In this document: piece by piece, positions 17,416 to 27,239 of the stretch | Numbering within the stretch: position 1 is the first letter of the stretch | How the letters are laid out: every line of letters starts with the position of its first letter | DNA from: Pseudonocardiales bacterium | GTDB lineage: Bacteria; Actinomycetota; Actinomycetes; Mycobacteriales; Pseudonocardiaceae | Assembly: GCA_023252195.1 (NCBI GenBank) | Contig: JAHEXI010000008.1 | Coordinates: 160,980-208,554, forward strand | DNA length: 47,575 nucleotides | Direction: 5' to 3' | The notes under the pieces: generated by a model | Database searches by the model: none | Told to the model about the DNA's origin: nothing | Seen by the model: the letters and a program-made list of their open reading frames with translations, nothing else | Translations under genes and position numbers: made by a program

Positions 17416-17485
17416 GGGCCCTGCCCGCCACCCGCCTCGCCGAGATAAGTCCACCCTAGATTCCTGAGTAGAGAGCACCTCGACC

Positions 17486-17683
17486 ATGACTGTCCCGGCA
17501 CCACCACAAAGTGCCGACACCGAGGAGGTGGCCACGCCACCCCGACACCTGACTGGCGTGGCGACACTGGTGCTACTGGTCGCCACGGTGGTGGTGATGG
17601 CCCTGGGTCTCGGTGCCTGGTTCCGCGGGTCGATGACCGCTGGACGGGGAGTCTTTCTGACCGGTACTCGGGACGGCCCATGA
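17486..17683 (+). CDS. Small single-pass membrane protein leading the mce operon
   Basis: 65 residues: Pro-rich cytoplasmic start, one membrane helix (VATLVLLVATVVVMALGLGAW, about 25-45) and a short basic/Gly tail. The stop overlaps the ATG of the ATPase gene (ATGA), so it is translated with the Mce transporter and probably belongs to it. I know of no named family for it. Confidence 0.7.
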   Translation: MTVPAPPQSADTEEVATPPRHLTGVATLVLLVATVVVMALGLGAWFRGSMTAGRGVFLTGTRDGP

Positions 17684-18669
17684 GCGCGGGCGTCGAGGTG
17701 GTGGTGGAGGGGCTGACGAAGTCGTTCGATCAGTCTGTCATCTGGTCTGACGTCACGCTCACCCTGCCAGCGGGCGAGATCAGCGTGCTACTGGGGCCGT
17801 CCGGCACCGGGAAGTCGGTATTTCTCAAAAGCCTGATCGGGTTGCTTAAACCGGAACGCGGCTCGATTCTCATTCACGACACCGATCTGGTGCACTGCAG
17901 CGAGCGCAGGCTGTATGAGATCCGCAAGCTGTTCGGGGTGTTGTTCCAGGACGGCGCGTTGTTCGGTTCGATGAATCTCTACGACAACGTCGCTTTCCCG
18001 CTGCGCGAGCACACCCGCAAGTCCGAGCGTGAGATTCGCGCGATCGTCGGCGAGAAGATGGAGATGGTCGGGCTGACCGGCGACGAGCGCAAGTTGCCCG
18101 GTCAGATCTCTGGGGGAATGCGCAAGCGTGCAGGCCTGGCCCGCGCGCTGGTGCTCGATCCGGAAATCGTGCTGTTTGACGAGCCCGACTCGGGGCTGGA
18201 CCCGGTCCGTACCGCGTACCTGAACCAGCTGATCGTGGACCTCAACGCGCAGACCGACGCCACGTTTCTGATCGTCACCCACGACATCAACACCGCCAGC
18301 ACCCTGCCGGACAACATCGGCATGCTCTACCGCAAGCGGCTGGCCGCCTTCGGGCCCCGCGAGGTGTTGCTGACCAGTACAGAGCCGGCGGTCGCGCAGT
18401 TCCTCACCGGTCGCCGCCAAGGTCCGATCGGGATGTCGGAGGAGAAGGACGCCGCTCAGGCTCAGCGCGAGATGGCCGAAATCAAGGGCGAGCCGGCGGG
18501 GCTACCCGAGCTCAGACCCCAACTCACCCCGTCGCCTGGGCTACCCAGGCGTAAGGCCGTGTCCCGCCGGATGGATCGCGTCATGGGCATGCTGCACGCC
18601 CTGCCCAGCGCCGCCCAGGACGCCATCCGGGACAGCCTCCCCGACCCCCATCGGCGCGAGGTCCTGTGA
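17680..18669 (+). CDS. Mce transporter ATPase (MceG/Mkl, MlaF-like)
   Basis: 329-residue ABC ATPase that powers Mce lipid import. Walker A GPSGTGKS at 39-46, Q-loop in LFQDGALFGSMNLYDNV, signature SGGMRKRAGLARAL, Walker B VLFDEPDSGLDP and H-loop VTHD. The D-S-G-L-D form and SGGMRKR are specific to the Mkl/MlaF group. The 80-residue C-terminal extension after LTGRR, found in actinobacterial MceG, is present. In Mycobacterium this gene stands alone; here it is coupled to both neighbours (ATGA before, GTGA after). Confidence 0.95.
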   Translation: MSAGVEVVVEGLTKSFDQSVIWSDVTLTLPAGEISVLLGPSGTGKSVFLKSLIGLLKPERGSILIHDTDLVHCSERRLYEIRKLFGVLFQDGALFGSMNLYDNVAFPLREHTRKSEREIRAIVGEKMEMVGLTGDERKLPGQISGGMRKRAGLARALVLDPEIVLFDEPDSGLDPVRTAYLNQLIVDLNAQTDATFLIVTHDINTASTLPDNIGMLYRKRLAAFGPREVLLTSTEPAVAQFLTGRRQGPIGMSEEKDAAQAQREMAEIKGEPAGLPELRPQLTPSPGLPRRKAVSRRMDRVMGMLHALPSAAQDAIRDSLPDPHRREVL

Positions 18670-19445
18670 CGAGCGGGTTCCCCGGTCGGGGCGCGCTGGT
18701 GCAGACCGGTCGGCTGTTCGCGCTCGGCCTGGACGTGACGCGGAGCCTGTTCCAGCGCCCGTTCCAGGCGCGCGAGTTCATCGGACAGGCCTGGTTCATC
18801 ACCAAGGTTTCCGCGCTGCCCACCGCCCTGTTCACCATCCCGTTCGGCGCAACCATCGCGCTGCTGCTCGCTGAGCTGGCCCGGCAGTTCGGTGCTCAGT
18901 CCCAGACCGGTGCAGGAAGCGTGCTGGCGATCGTCCAACAGGCAGCGCCGATCGTCACCGCATTGCTCATCGCCGGCGCCGGCGGCGCAGCGGTCTGCGC
19001 AGACCTCGGGGCGCGCACCATCCGCGAGGAGATCGACGCGCTGGAAGTACTCGGCATCTCACCGATCCAGCGCCTGGTGGCGCCCCGGGTGCTGGCGATG
19101 ATCCTGGTTGCGGTGGTGCTCAACGGGCTGGCCACGGTGGTAGGGATCGCCGGCGGCTACTACTTCAATGTCGTGGTCCAGGGCGGCACCCCCGGGGCCT
19201 ACATCGCCAGTTTCAACACTATCGCGCAGGTCTCCGACATCTGGATCAGCGAGCTCAAGGCGGCACTGTTCGGGCTGTCCGCGGGGATCGTCGCGGCCTA
19301 CCGGGGGCTCAACCCACCACCGGGACCAAAGGGAGTGGGGGAGGCCGTCAACCAATCCGTGGTGATCTCCTTCGTGCTGGTGTTCCTGATCGACCTCGTG
19401 GTCACCGCGATCTACCTGCAAATCGTGCCCCCGAAGGGGGGCTGA
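18666..19445 (+). CDS. yrbEA: Mce permease YrbEA (MlaE family)
   Basis: 259-residue integral membrane permease, first of two that form the inner-membrane channel with the ATPase. Contains the MlaE signature segment GARTIREEIDALEVLGISPIQRLVAPRVLA and five or so hydrophobic helices; ends in PPKGG. GTG start at 18666 overlaps the ATPase stop (GTGA). Confidence 0.94.
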   Translation: MTSGFPGRGALVQTGRLFALGLDVTRSLFQRPFQAREFIGQAWFITKVSALPTALFTIPFGATIALLLAELARQFGAQSQTGAGSVLAIVQQAAPIVTALLIAGAGGAAVCADLGARTIREEIDALEVLGISPIQRLVAPRVLAMILVAVVLNGLATVVGIAGGYYFNVVVQGGTPGAYIASFNTIAQVSDIWISELKAALFGLSAGIVAAYRGLNPPPGPKGVGEAVNQSVVISFVLVFLIDLVVTAIYLQIVPPKGG

Positions 19446-19471
19446 GACTGCTGACGTCGATTCCCACCTTC

Positions 19472-20290
19472 TTGCGGCGGGCCGCGCACGCTCCGCTGGA
19501 TATGCTCGATGACTTCGGCGACCAGCTGTCGCTCTACGGCCGGGCGATCGGCTGGATGCCGCGGGCCCTGCGGCGCTATCGCAAGGAGATCGCCCGGCTG
19601 CTGGCCGAGGTCAGTTTCGGCTCCGGTGCCTTGATCGTCATCTTCGGCACTGCCGGCGTGATGGCAGCGTTGTCGCTGTTCGTCGGCAGCCTCGTGGGCG
19701 TGCAAGGCTTCCGGGCCTTGAGCGCCTCGGGTACTGAGGCGCTGACCGGGTTGCTCACCGCCTACTTCAACACCCGCGACATCGCCCCGCTGGTCGCTTC
19801 GATAGCGCTGATCAGCACTCTCGGGGCGGGCTACACCGCGGAGCTCGGCGCGATGCGGATCTCCGAGGAGATCGACGCGCTCGAGGCGATGAGCGTGCCC
19901 AGCGTGCCGTACCTGATCACCACCCGAGTGATCGCCGGATTCATCGCGATCATCCCGATGTACACCATTGGGCTGGCGATGTCCTACGCGGCATCGCGGC
20001 TGAACGTCACGTTGGTCAGTGGGTTGCCCGCCGGCACCTACGACCACTACTTCTCGCTGTTCCTGCCGGTCAGTGACGTCCTGTGGTCTTACGTGAAAGT
20101 GCTGACGTTCGCCTTCGTGATCATCTTGGTGTGTTGCCACTACGGCTACCGGGCCAGCGGTGGGCCGGCTGGGGTGGGCATCGCGGTGGGACGCGCAGTG
20201 CGGGCCTGCATCGTGATCGTCGCTGTCATGGACTTCTTCCTCACCTTGGTCATCTTCGGCACGTCCACGTCGGTGCTGGTGGCCGGATGA
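19472..20290 (+). CDS. yrbEB: Mce permease YrbEB (MlaE family)
   Basis: Second MlaE-type permease, about 272 residues, with GAMRISEEIDALEAMSVPSVPYLITTR as the family signature and the ATPase-coupling helix. TTG at 19472 is the first conventional start; in frame codons reach back to a CTG at 19442 that would overlap the YrbEA stop (CTGA), and TSIPTFLRRA upstream of the TTG looks like genuine protein, so translation may begin up to 10 codons earlier. The stop overlaps the mceA ATG. Confidence 0.92.
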   Translation: MRRAAHAPLDMLDDFGDQLSLYGRAIGWMPRALRRYRKEIARLLAEVSFGSGALIVIFGTAGVMAALSLFVGSLVGVQGFRALSASGTEALTGLLTAYFNTRDIAPLVASIALISTLGAGYTAELGAMRISEEIDALEAMSVPSVPYLITTRVIAGFIAIIPMYTIGLAMSYAASRLNVTLVSGLPAGTYDHYFSLFLPVSDVLWSYVKVLTFAFVIILVCCHYGYRASGGPAGVGIAVGRAVRACIVIVAVMDFFLTLVIFGTSTSVLVAG

Positions 20291-21612
20291 CCAGTGCGGT
20301 GATCCGGCGCAGGGTCCACGGCGTCGCCTTCCTGGTCATCGCCGTGTCCTTGATTGCGCTATCCATCGCGAAGTATTCGGGTGCCTTCTCCGACGGGGTA
20401 CCGGTGACACTGCGCGTCGACCACACCGGTCTCCAGCTGGACAAGCACTCAGACGTCAAGGTCCGCGGGCTGATCGTCGGTGAGGTCACCAGTCTCAGCA
20501 GCTCAGGCGCCGCCGCCACGGTGGCGCTGCGCCTGAAACCCGAGATGGCGCACCTGATCCCGGACAACGTCAGCGCGCGGCTGCTGCCCAAGACGCTGTT
20601 CGGGGAGAAGTACGTCGCGCTGATCCTGCCCCCGCACCCGTCCGGGCGGTCGCTGTCGGCGGGCGATGTCATCCCGCAGGACCGCAGCCAGCCGGCCCGC
20701 GAGCTGGATGCGGCCTTGGACAGCTTGCTGCCGCTGCTCCAGGACGTCGCGCCGCAGGATCTGGCCAGCACGCTGGGCGCGATCTCCGGCGCATTGCGCG
20801 GTCGCGGTCACCAACTCGGCGACACCCTGGTCCGGACGCAGCAGCTGGTCAGCGGGCTGACCCCGGCGCTCCCGCAACTGCAGGAGGACATCACCCGCAC
20901 CGCTGATCTGGCCGACACGTACACCCGAGCCGCGCCCGACCTGCTCGCCGCACTGGCGGATCTGTCCAGCACCACCCGGACCGTCGCCGATCAGCAGCAG
21001 AACCTGGCGCAGTTGTGGACCTCGGTCACCGGCGTATCGCAGGACCTTCGGGGCTTCCTGCAGGACAACCGGGACAACCTCATCGCGCTGGCCGCCGACA
21101 GCAGGCCCACCTTGGAGTCGCTGGCCAGGTACGCCCCGGAGTACCCCTGCCTGCTGCACCAGATCGCCGGGCTGGTGCCGCAGCTGGACCGGGCCTTCGG
21201 GGTGGGCACCCACCATCCTGGGTTGCACATCTACCTGGAGGTCACCAACAACCGCGGCAAGTACCTGTCGGGGGTGGACGAGCCTCGATACGAAGAGGAC
21301 CGCGGCCCGCGCTGCTACCCCGTGCTCGACGGCACGAAGTTCCCGGAGTACCCGGGCGGCCCGATCCACGACGGCTCGACGTCGCCCCCGATCGGCCGCG
21401 GGGATCCTTCGCCGGGCGTCGGACCGGTCAGTACCGCACCGGTCAGTACCCCACCGCAGGTAGCGATGGGACTGCCGAATTCCCCGGCCGAACAGCAGTT
21501 CCTCTCGGCGCTGCTGGCCTCGGCCGACGGCGCGCAGGGTGCCGAGATGCCCAGCTGGACAAGCTTCCTGCTGGGCCCGTTGCTGCGCGGTACGGAGGTG
21601 ACGCTGAGGTGA
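20287..21612 (+). CDS. mceA: Mce family substrate-binding protein MceA
   Basis: 441 residues: N-terminal membrane anchor (HGVAFLVIAVSLIALSIAKYSG), MCE/MlaD domain at about 35-115 (VTLRVDHTGLQLDKHSDVKVRGLIVGEV), helical tunnel domain to about 300, and a Cys-containing Pro-rich tail. The helical region (LPQLQEDITRTADLADTYTRAAPDLLAAL) fits the needle that carries lipid across the periplasm. Starts with ATG overlapping YrbEB (ATGA). Confidence 0.93.
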   Translation: MTSAVIRRRVHGVAFLVIAVSLIALSIAKYSGAFSDGVPVTLRVDHTGLQLDKHSDVKVRGLIVGEVTSLSSSGAAATVALRLKPEMAHLIPDNVSARLLPKTLFGEKYVALILPPHPSGRSLSAGDVIPQDRSQPARELDAALDSLLPLLQDVAPQDLASTLGAISGALRGRGHQLGDTLVRTQQLVSGLTPALPQLQEDITRTADLADTYTRAAPDLLAALADLSSTTRTVADQQQNLAQLWTSVTGVSQDLRGFLQDNRDNLIALAADSRPTLESLARYAPEYPCLLHQIAGLVPQLDRAFGVGTHHPGLHIYLEVTNNRGKYLSGVDEPRYEEDRGPRCYPVLDGTKFPEYPGGPIHDGSTSPPIGRGDPSPGVGPVSTAPVSTPPQVAMGLPNSPAEQQFLSALLASADGAQGAEMPSWTSFLLGPLLRGTEVTLR

Positions 21613-22640
21613 GGGGGGTGTTCGCGCCACTGACCAAGCTGATCGTGTTCACCACCGTCATCGCGCTGGCCACCGGCCTGGTGGCGCTCACCATCGCCAA
21701 CGTCACGCTGACCGCCACTACCAGCTACCTGGCCCGGTTCACCGACGTCAGCGGTCTGCTGGTGGGTGACGACGTGCGGATCGCCGGGGTGCGGGTGGGC
21801 TCGGTGGACTCCATCAAGCTGGTCGATCGGCGGGTCGCGCAGGTGGGCTTCAGCGTGGACGCGAGACAGCACGTGCCGGCGTCGGTGACCGCCTCGGTGC
21901 TGTACCGCAACCTGCTCGGGCAGCGCTATCTCGCCTTGGCGCGGGCTCCCGGGCCGGTCGGTCAGACCCTGCCTCCCGGCGGGTTGATCCCGATCGAGCA
22001 CACCACACGACCGCTGAACCTCACCGTGCTGTTCAACGGTTTCAAGCCGCTGCTGGTAGGGCTGGACCCGGCGCAGCTCAACCGGTTGTCCTGGGAGATC
22101 GTGCAGGTGCTGCAGGGTGAAGGCGGCACCGTGGAAAGCCTGCTTGCCAGTACCTCCTCGCTGACCAGGGACATCGCCGACCGGGACCGGGTGGTCGGTG
22201 AGCTGATCGCGAACCTCAACGCCGTCCTGGACACCGTCAATGGCCGCGACGAGCAGCTGTCCGCGTTGATCCTGCAACTGCAGCGGCTGGTCTCGGGTCT
22301 AGCCGCGGACCGGGAGCCGATCGGGCAGGCAATCGTCTCGATCGATCAGCTCGCCGGCGCCACCGCCGGGTTGGTCAGTGACGCCCGGCCGGCATTGCGC
22401 GACGACATTGCCGGGTTGGGTGCGCTGTCGACGAACCTCGCGGACAGCGACCAGGTCATCGACGGGGTGCTGCGGTTCCTGCCGGAGAAGCTCACCAAAC
22501 TCAGTCGGGCCGGCAGTTACGGCTCGTGGTTCAACTTCTACCTCTGCGGAGTCGAAGGGACTATCACCGTCCCGGTCACCAACGCTCCGCTGGTCGTCCC
22601 GCTGACCACGCCGCCGCCCGCCGCGAGGTGCTCGCAGTGA
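21609..22640 (+). CDS. mceB: Mce family protein MceB
   Basis: 343 residues. Membrane anchor (LIVFTTVIALATGLVALTIA), MCE domain FTDVSGLLVGDDVRIAGVRVGSV (about 42-65), helical tunnel domain, and C-terminal WFNFYLCGVEG, the conserved end of MceB/C proteins. GTG start overlaps the mceA stop (GTGA). I chose it over the longer frame because that frame is only a shadow of mceA. Confidence 0.93.
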   Translation: MRGVFAPLTKLIVFTTVIALATGLVALTIANVTLTATTSYLARFTDVSGLLVGDDVRIAGVRVGSVDSIKLVDRRVAQVGFSVDARQHVPASVTASVLYRNLLGQRYLALARAPGPVGQTLPPGGLIPIEHTTRPLNLTVLFNGFKPLLVGLDPAQLNRLSWEIVQVLQGEGGTVESLLASTSSLTRDIADRDRVVGELIANLNAVLDTVNGRDEQLSALILQLQRLVSGLAADREPIGQAIVSIDQLAGATAGLVSDARPALRDDIAGLGALSTNLADSDQVIDGVLRFLPEKLTKLSRAGSYGSWFNFYLCGVEGTITVPVTNAPLVVPLTTPPPAARCSQ

Positions 22641-23626
22641 CGCTGTCACGCCCGCGCCACCCGATCGCGATCGGGATCGTCGGCCTGATCGTCCTCGCGC
22701 TGCTGGCCACTGCCGCGTACAACGCGGACAACCTGCCCATCATCGGTGGCGGCACTGTCTACACCGCGCAGTTCAGCGACGCTGCCGGGCTGCGGGCCGG
22801 CGACCCGGTGTACATCGCCGGGGTCGAGGTCGGCCGGGTCACCGCGGTGAAGCTGGCCGGCGACCGGGTGCAGGCCTTGCTCCGCGTCCGCGACGCGTGG
22901 CTCGGTGACCAGACCAACGCCGCCATCGAGATCAAGAGCCTGCTGGGCGCGAGATCGGTGAGTCTCGACCCGCGGGGGCAGCGCGCCCTGGACCCCCGCA
23001 CGCCCATCCCGCTGGCCCGCACCGCCTCGCCCTACGACGTCGTCGAGGCGCTGAGCGGGTTGTCCGGCACGCTCCAGCAGATCGACACCGCACAGCTGGA
23101 GCAGAGCCTGCAGACGCTGGCCGACACCTTCCGCGCCACCCCCGCCGATGTCCGGGGCACCCTGAACGGGCTGTCCCGGCTCTCGGAGACCATCGCCAGC
23201 CGGGACCAGCAGATCCACCACCTGCTGGCCGGCACCGAGGCGCTGACCGTCGTGCTGGCCGGCCGCAACGCCGAATTCGAGCGGCTGCTCGCCGATGGCA
23301 ACCTGCTACTCGCCGAGGTCCGGCGTCGCCGGGAGGCGATCAGTGCGCTGCTGACCGACGTCCAGGTGCTGTCGGTGCAGCTGCGCGGCCTGGTCGCGGA
23401 CAACAGCGCCCAGCTGCGTCCGGCACTGCAGCAGCTCGACCGGGTCGCCGCGGTGCTGCAACGAAACCAGCTCAACCTGGACCGGGGATTACAGCTTGAG
23501 CCGGTGTTCATCCGGCTGTTCACCAACACGCTGGGCAACGGGCGGTGGTTCGACAACTACATCTGCGGGCTACTGCCGCCACCGACTGCGCTGGGCCCGC
23601 TCACCATCAACGAGCGGGGGTGCTGA
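22637..23626 (+). CDS. mceC: Mce family protein MceC
   Basis: 329 residues: anchor (IAIGIVGLIVLALLATAAYN), MCE domain YTAQFSDAAGLRAGDPVYIAGVEVGRV, helical domain and WFDNYICGLL end. GTG start overlapping mceB stop (GTGA). One of six non-identical subunits expected to form the hexameric ring and tunnel. Confidence 0.93.
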   Translation: MTLSRPRHPIAIGIVGLIVLALLATAAYNADNLPIIGGGTVYTAQFSDAAGLRAGDPVYIAGVEVGRVTAVKLAGDRVQALLRVRDAWLGDQTNAAIEIKSLLGARSVSLDPRGQRALDPRTPIPLARTASPYDVVEALSGLSGTLQQIDTAQLEQSLQTLADTFRATPADVRGTLNGLSRLSETIASRDQQIHHLLAGTEALTVVLAGRNAEFERLLADGNLLLAEVRRRREAISALLTDVQVLSVQLRGLVADNSAQLRPALQQLDRVAAVLQRNQLNLDRGLQLEPVFIRLFTNTLGNGRWFDNYICGLLPPPTALGPLTINERGC

Positions 23627-23628
23627 GC

Positions 23629-24795
23629 ATGCCCCGCTGGCTAGGCCGGGTGATCGCGGCTGGCTGTGTGCTCGGGGTGCTGGTGGCCGCCGCGGTGTGG
23701 TGGCTGGCACCGCGCCCCGGGCGCACCATCACCGCCTACCTGCGCTCCGCGGTCGCGGTGTACCCGGACAACCCGGTCCTGATCCTCGGCGTGCCGGTCG
23801 GCCGGATCACCACGGTGACGCCGCAAGGCCGCCAGGTCAAGGTTGTGATGCGGATCGACGACTCCGTTACCGTGCCAGCCGGCGCTTCGGCGGTGGTGGT
23901 GGAGCCCAGCCTGGTCGCCGGCCGCAGCGTCCAGCTGACCCCCGCCTACACCGGGGGCCCGGCCATGCCCGACGGCGGTGTCATCCCGGTGCAGCGCACC
24001 GCGGTCCCGCTCGGCATCGACGACCTGACCCGAGCCACTAACGACCTCGCCACCATGCTCGGGCCCACTGGCGCCAACCGTAACGGGGCCCTCTCGGACG
24101 TACTCGACGTCGGCGCTGCCAACCTGCGAGGCAACGGGCAGGCGATCAACGACACGATCGGTAATGTGGCCGCGCTGTCCGAGACGCTGGCCGGGTCCCG
24201 AAAGCAGCTGTTCGGCACCGTCACCCAGCTGCAGTCCTTCGTGTCCACCCTGGCCGCCAACGACGCACAGGTGCGGCAATTCACCACCCAACTCGCCGAC
24301 GTGTCGAACTTCCTGGCCGCGGAGCGCGGTGACCTCGGTGCGGCGCTGCGGGAGCTATCCCTCGCGCTGGGCGAGGTTGCCGGCTTCGTGCAGGACAACC
24401 GGGCGGTGCTGAAGTCGAACGTGGACCGGCTCACCGAGGTGACCGCCGTCCTGGTGCGGCAACGGGAAGCGTTGGGGCAGATTCTCGACATCGCGCCCAC
24501 CGCGCTGAGCAATCTGAACAACGCCTACAACGCCTCGTCCGGCACCCTGGACACCCGTCTGAACATCGAGGAGCTGCGGGCCCCACCGATCCTGTTTGTG
24601 TGCGAACTGCTGCGGCGCAGCACTCCGCGGCAGGTGCCGGCCACCTTGGCGCGCACCTGCGCAGCGCTGGATCCCCAGCTCACCGGGGCTGTGCCGCTGC
24701 CCACGGCGGCCCAGGTGATCACCGCGTTGCAGGCCGGGCAGCCGCCGCCGCTGCCACTGCTCGCGCTGCCCACGGTCCCCGGAGGTCGCCGATGA
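23629..24795 (+). CDS. mceD: Mce family protein MceD
   Basis: 388 residues: anchor (VIAAGCVLGVLVAAAVWWLA), MCE domain around YPDNPVLILGVPVGRITTV, a long helical region and a Pro/Leu-rich C-terminus. ATG at 23629, 2 nt after the mceC stop. The frame that starts 28 codons upstream is a shadow of mceC. Confidence 0.92.
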   Translation: MPRWLGRVIAAGCVLGVLVAAAVWWLAPRPGRTITAYLRSAVAVYPDNPVLILGVPVGRITTVTPQGRQVKVVMRIDDSVTVPAGASAVVVEPSLVAGRSVQLTPAYTGGPAMPDGGVIPVQRTAVPLGIDDLTRATNDLATMLGPTGANRNGALSDVLDVGAANLRGNGQAINDTIGNVAALSETLAGSRKQLFGTVTQLQSFVSTLAANDAQVRQFTTQLADVSNFLAAERGDLGAALRELSLALGEVAGFVQDNRAVLKSNVDRLTEVTAVLVRQREALGQILDIAPTALSNLNNAYNASSGTLDTRLNIEELRAPPILFVCELLRRSTPRQVPATLARTCAALDPQLTGAVPLPTAAQVITALQAGQPPPLPLLALPTVPGGRR

Positions 24796-26006
24796 ACCGG
24801 TGGTGGGCCGCACTGCTGCTCAGCGCGTCCATCCTGAGCCTGGCCGGATGTGGCGTGCTGCAAGGCGGGCTGCAGAACGTACCGCTGCCCGGCGGCGCGG
24901 ACACCGGAGCAGACCCTTACCAGGTCACTGCGGAGTTCTCCGATGTGCTGGAGCTGGTGCCGCAGTCACTGGTGAAGGTCAACGACGTGTCGGTCGGCGC
25001 GGTCCGGGCGATCCGGCTCGCCCCGGACACCTGGCGAGCGATCGTCACGATGGAGGTGAACCGCAGCGTCGCACTGCCCGCCAACGCGGTCGCCCGGGTG
25101 CGCACCACCAGCCTGCTGGGGGAGAAGTTCGTCGAGCTCGCCGCGCCCGCCGGCGAGCCATCACGGGGCCGGCTGGCCGACGGTGCGGTGATCCCGCTGG
25201 ACCGCACCAGCCGGGCCACCGACGTCGAGGAGGTGCTCGGAGCGCTGTCGTTGTTGCTCAACGGAGGTGGTGTCGACCAGATCCGGACCATCGCCACCGA
25301 GCTCAACGCCGCATTGTCCGGGCACGAGCCGCAACTGCGGACGCTGCTAGCCGACCTGAACACGCTGGTGTCCGGCTTGGACGCGCGCAAAGCAGAGATC
25401 AACCGGGCGCTGGATGCGCTCAACCGGCTATCGGCCACCCTGGCCCGGCAGCGCGGGCAGATCTCCACCGCGCTGGACGGGCTCGCCCCGGGACTGAAAG
25501 TACTGGCCGATCAGCGCACGCAGCTGACCGGCACCCTGCAAGCCCTGGACCGGCTGTCGGTAGTCGCCACCGGCACGATCAACCGTAGCCACGACGACCT
25601 GGTCGCCGACCTGCAGCTGCTGCGTCCCACATTGGCGCAACTGGCCGCCGCGGGCGCAGACCTGCCCAACGCGCTGGAACTGATCGCCACTTACCCGTTC
25701 ACCGATGGCGCCGCCCGCGAGGCCTTCCAAGGCGACTACTCCAACCTGTACGTCAGGGCCGATCTGAACCTCGGCACGGTGCTGGACAACCTGTCCTCCT
25801 CTGGGGAGCCACTGATGGGGGTGCCCCCGTCGCTCGGGGAGCTGCTCGCCCCGGGCCGGCCGCCGCTCGGGCCGCTGCTCGAGGGCCTGTCAGGCGTGGT
25901 GCCTCCACCACCGTCCGCCTCCGGCGGGCCGGGTGCGGATCCGGGTGGTATGGGCACGCTGCTTGCCCCGCTGCTGCGGCCTGCGCTGCGGGGGGCACCG
26001 GCATGA
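24792..26006 (+). CDS. mceE: Mce family lipoprotein MceE
   Basis: 404 residues. Signal peptide with lipobox LAGC, acylated Cys at 20, as in the LprK/MceE subunit that is lipid-anchored in mycobacteria. MCE domain with VTAEFSDVLELVPQSLVKVNDVSVG (about 47-72), helical tunnel region and a Pro/Gly-rich tail. ATG overlaps the mceD stop (ATGA). Confidence 0.94.
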   Translation: MNRWWAALLLSASILSLAGCGVLQGGLQNVPLPGGADTGADPYQVTAEFSDVLELVPQSLVKVNDVSVGAVRAIRLAPDTWRAIVTMEVNRSVALPANAVARVRTTSLLGEKFVELAAPAGEPSRGRLADGAVIPLDRTSRATDVEEVLGALSLLLNGGGVDQIRTIATELNAALSGHEPQLRTLLADLNTLVSGLDARKAEINRALDALNRLSATLARQRGQISTALDGLAPGLKVLADQRTQLTGTLQALDRLSVVATGTINRSHDDLVADLQLLRPTLAQLAAAGADLPNALELIATYPFTDGAAREAFQGDYSNLYVRADLNLGTVLDNLSSSGEPLMGVPPSLGELLAPGRPPLGPLLEGLSGVVPPPPSASGGPGADPGGMGTLLAPLLRPALRGAPA

Positions 26007-27205
26007 TCAGCATGAGAGTTCGGTTGCAGCTGCTGGCGTTCGTGATCGTCACCGCGCTGGGGGTGGGTTATGTCAGCGTCCGTTACCTCGGCGCGGGCGC
26101 GCTGTTCGGTGCCGGTCCCTTCCCGGTGACCCTGCAGCTCACCGATTCCGGTGGGATCTTCACCGGCGCGGACGTCACCTACCGCGGCGTCAGCGTCGGA
26201 CGCGTCGGGCCATTGCGGCTGACCAGCCAGGGCGTCGATGCCCAACTGGAGATCGATCCGGACGCCCCGCCCATCCCGGCCGACTCCGACGCCGTGGTGA
26301 GCGACCTGTCCGTGATCGGCGAGCAGTTCGTCGATCTACGGCCAGTACGCGGGGACGGCCCGACGCTGCGCGCTGGGTCGGTGATCCCGGCATCCCGGAC
26401 CAGCACGCCGGTGCCGATCGGGGACCTCATCGCCCACCTGGACACCTTCCTGCGGTCAGTGCCGCTGGACTCCCTGCACACCGTGGTGCATGAACTGGGC
26501 ACCGCCTTCACCGGCACCGGAGCCGATCTGCAGATCCTGCTGGACAGCACCGACGCGTTCACCCGAGACGCCATCGCCGCCCTGCCGCAGACGGTGACCC
26601 TGATCAAGGACGGACGGGTGGTGTTGCAGACGCAGAACGAGCAGTCCAGCTCGATCGTCTCGTTCAGCCGGGACCTCGCGTTGCTCGCCGCCCAACTGCG
26701 CTCCTCCGATCCGGACCTGCGCCGGCTGATCGTCACCGCGCCGCAGTTCGCCGACCAGACCAGCGGGTTGCTCCGAGAAAGCGGTACCCAGATCGGTCAA
26801 CTGCTGGCCGACCTGCTGACGGTGTCCCGGGTGACGCTGCCCCGCCAGGCCGCACTGCGTCACCTGCTGTCGGTCTACCCCGTGGTCACCAGCGGCACCG
26901 ATTCTTCAGTGGTGCCCGACGATGGCTTTGTCCACCTCGGGCTGGCGCTGAACTTCTTCAACCCGTACGCCTGCGTGCGCGGCTACCAGGGCACCATCAG
27001 ACGTTCCGGAACTGATACCACGCCGATTCCGGCCAACCGCGATGCGTTCTGTGCGGAGCCGCCGGGCAGCCCGACGGACGTCCGCGGCGCGCAGAACGTG
27101 CCGCGCGCCGGCACCCCGGCCGCAGTGTCACCAGGAGGATCCACCGGCGCGCAGGTCAGCAGCCTCGCGTCGATCTTGGAGGAGGACAGCGGAGGGTCGC
27201 GGTGA
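26003..27205 (+). CDS. mceF: Mce family protein MceF
   Basis: 400 residues, last MCE subunit: anchor (LQLLAFVIVTALGVGYVSVRYLG), MCE domain VTLQLTDSGGIFTGADVTYRGVSVGRV, helical region, conserved NPYACVRGYQGT segment near the end and a Ser/Gly-rich tail. ATG 26003 overlaps the mceE stop; ATG 26012 is possible. Confidence 0.93.
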   Translation: MISMRVRLQLLAFVIVTALGVGYVSVRYLGAGALFGAGPFPVTLQLTDSGGIFTGADVTYRGVSVGRVGPLRLTSQGVDAQLEIDPDAPPIPADSDAVVSDLSVIGEQFVDLRPVRGDGPTLRAGSVIPASRTSTPVPIGDLIAHLDTFLRSVPLDSLHTVVHELGTAFTGTGADLQILLDSTDAFTRDAIAALPQTVTLIKDGRVVLQTQNEQSSSIVSFSRDLALLAAQLRSSDPDLRRLIVTAPQFADQTSGLLRESGTQIGQLLADLLTVSRVTLPRQAALRHLLSVYPVVTSGTDSSVVPDDGFVHLGLALNFFNPYACVRGYQGTIRRSGTDTTPIPANRDAFCAEPPGSPTDVRGAQNVPRAGTPAAVSPGGSTGAQVSSLASILEEDSGGSR

Positions 27206-27239
27206 GTCACCCAGCGTGACGTCTCTATCGTCGCCAACC

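Noticed and set aside
20503-21630. Long minus-strand frames across the mce operon
   Set aside because: Antisense shadows of mce genes with Arg/Gln-rich composition and no motif.
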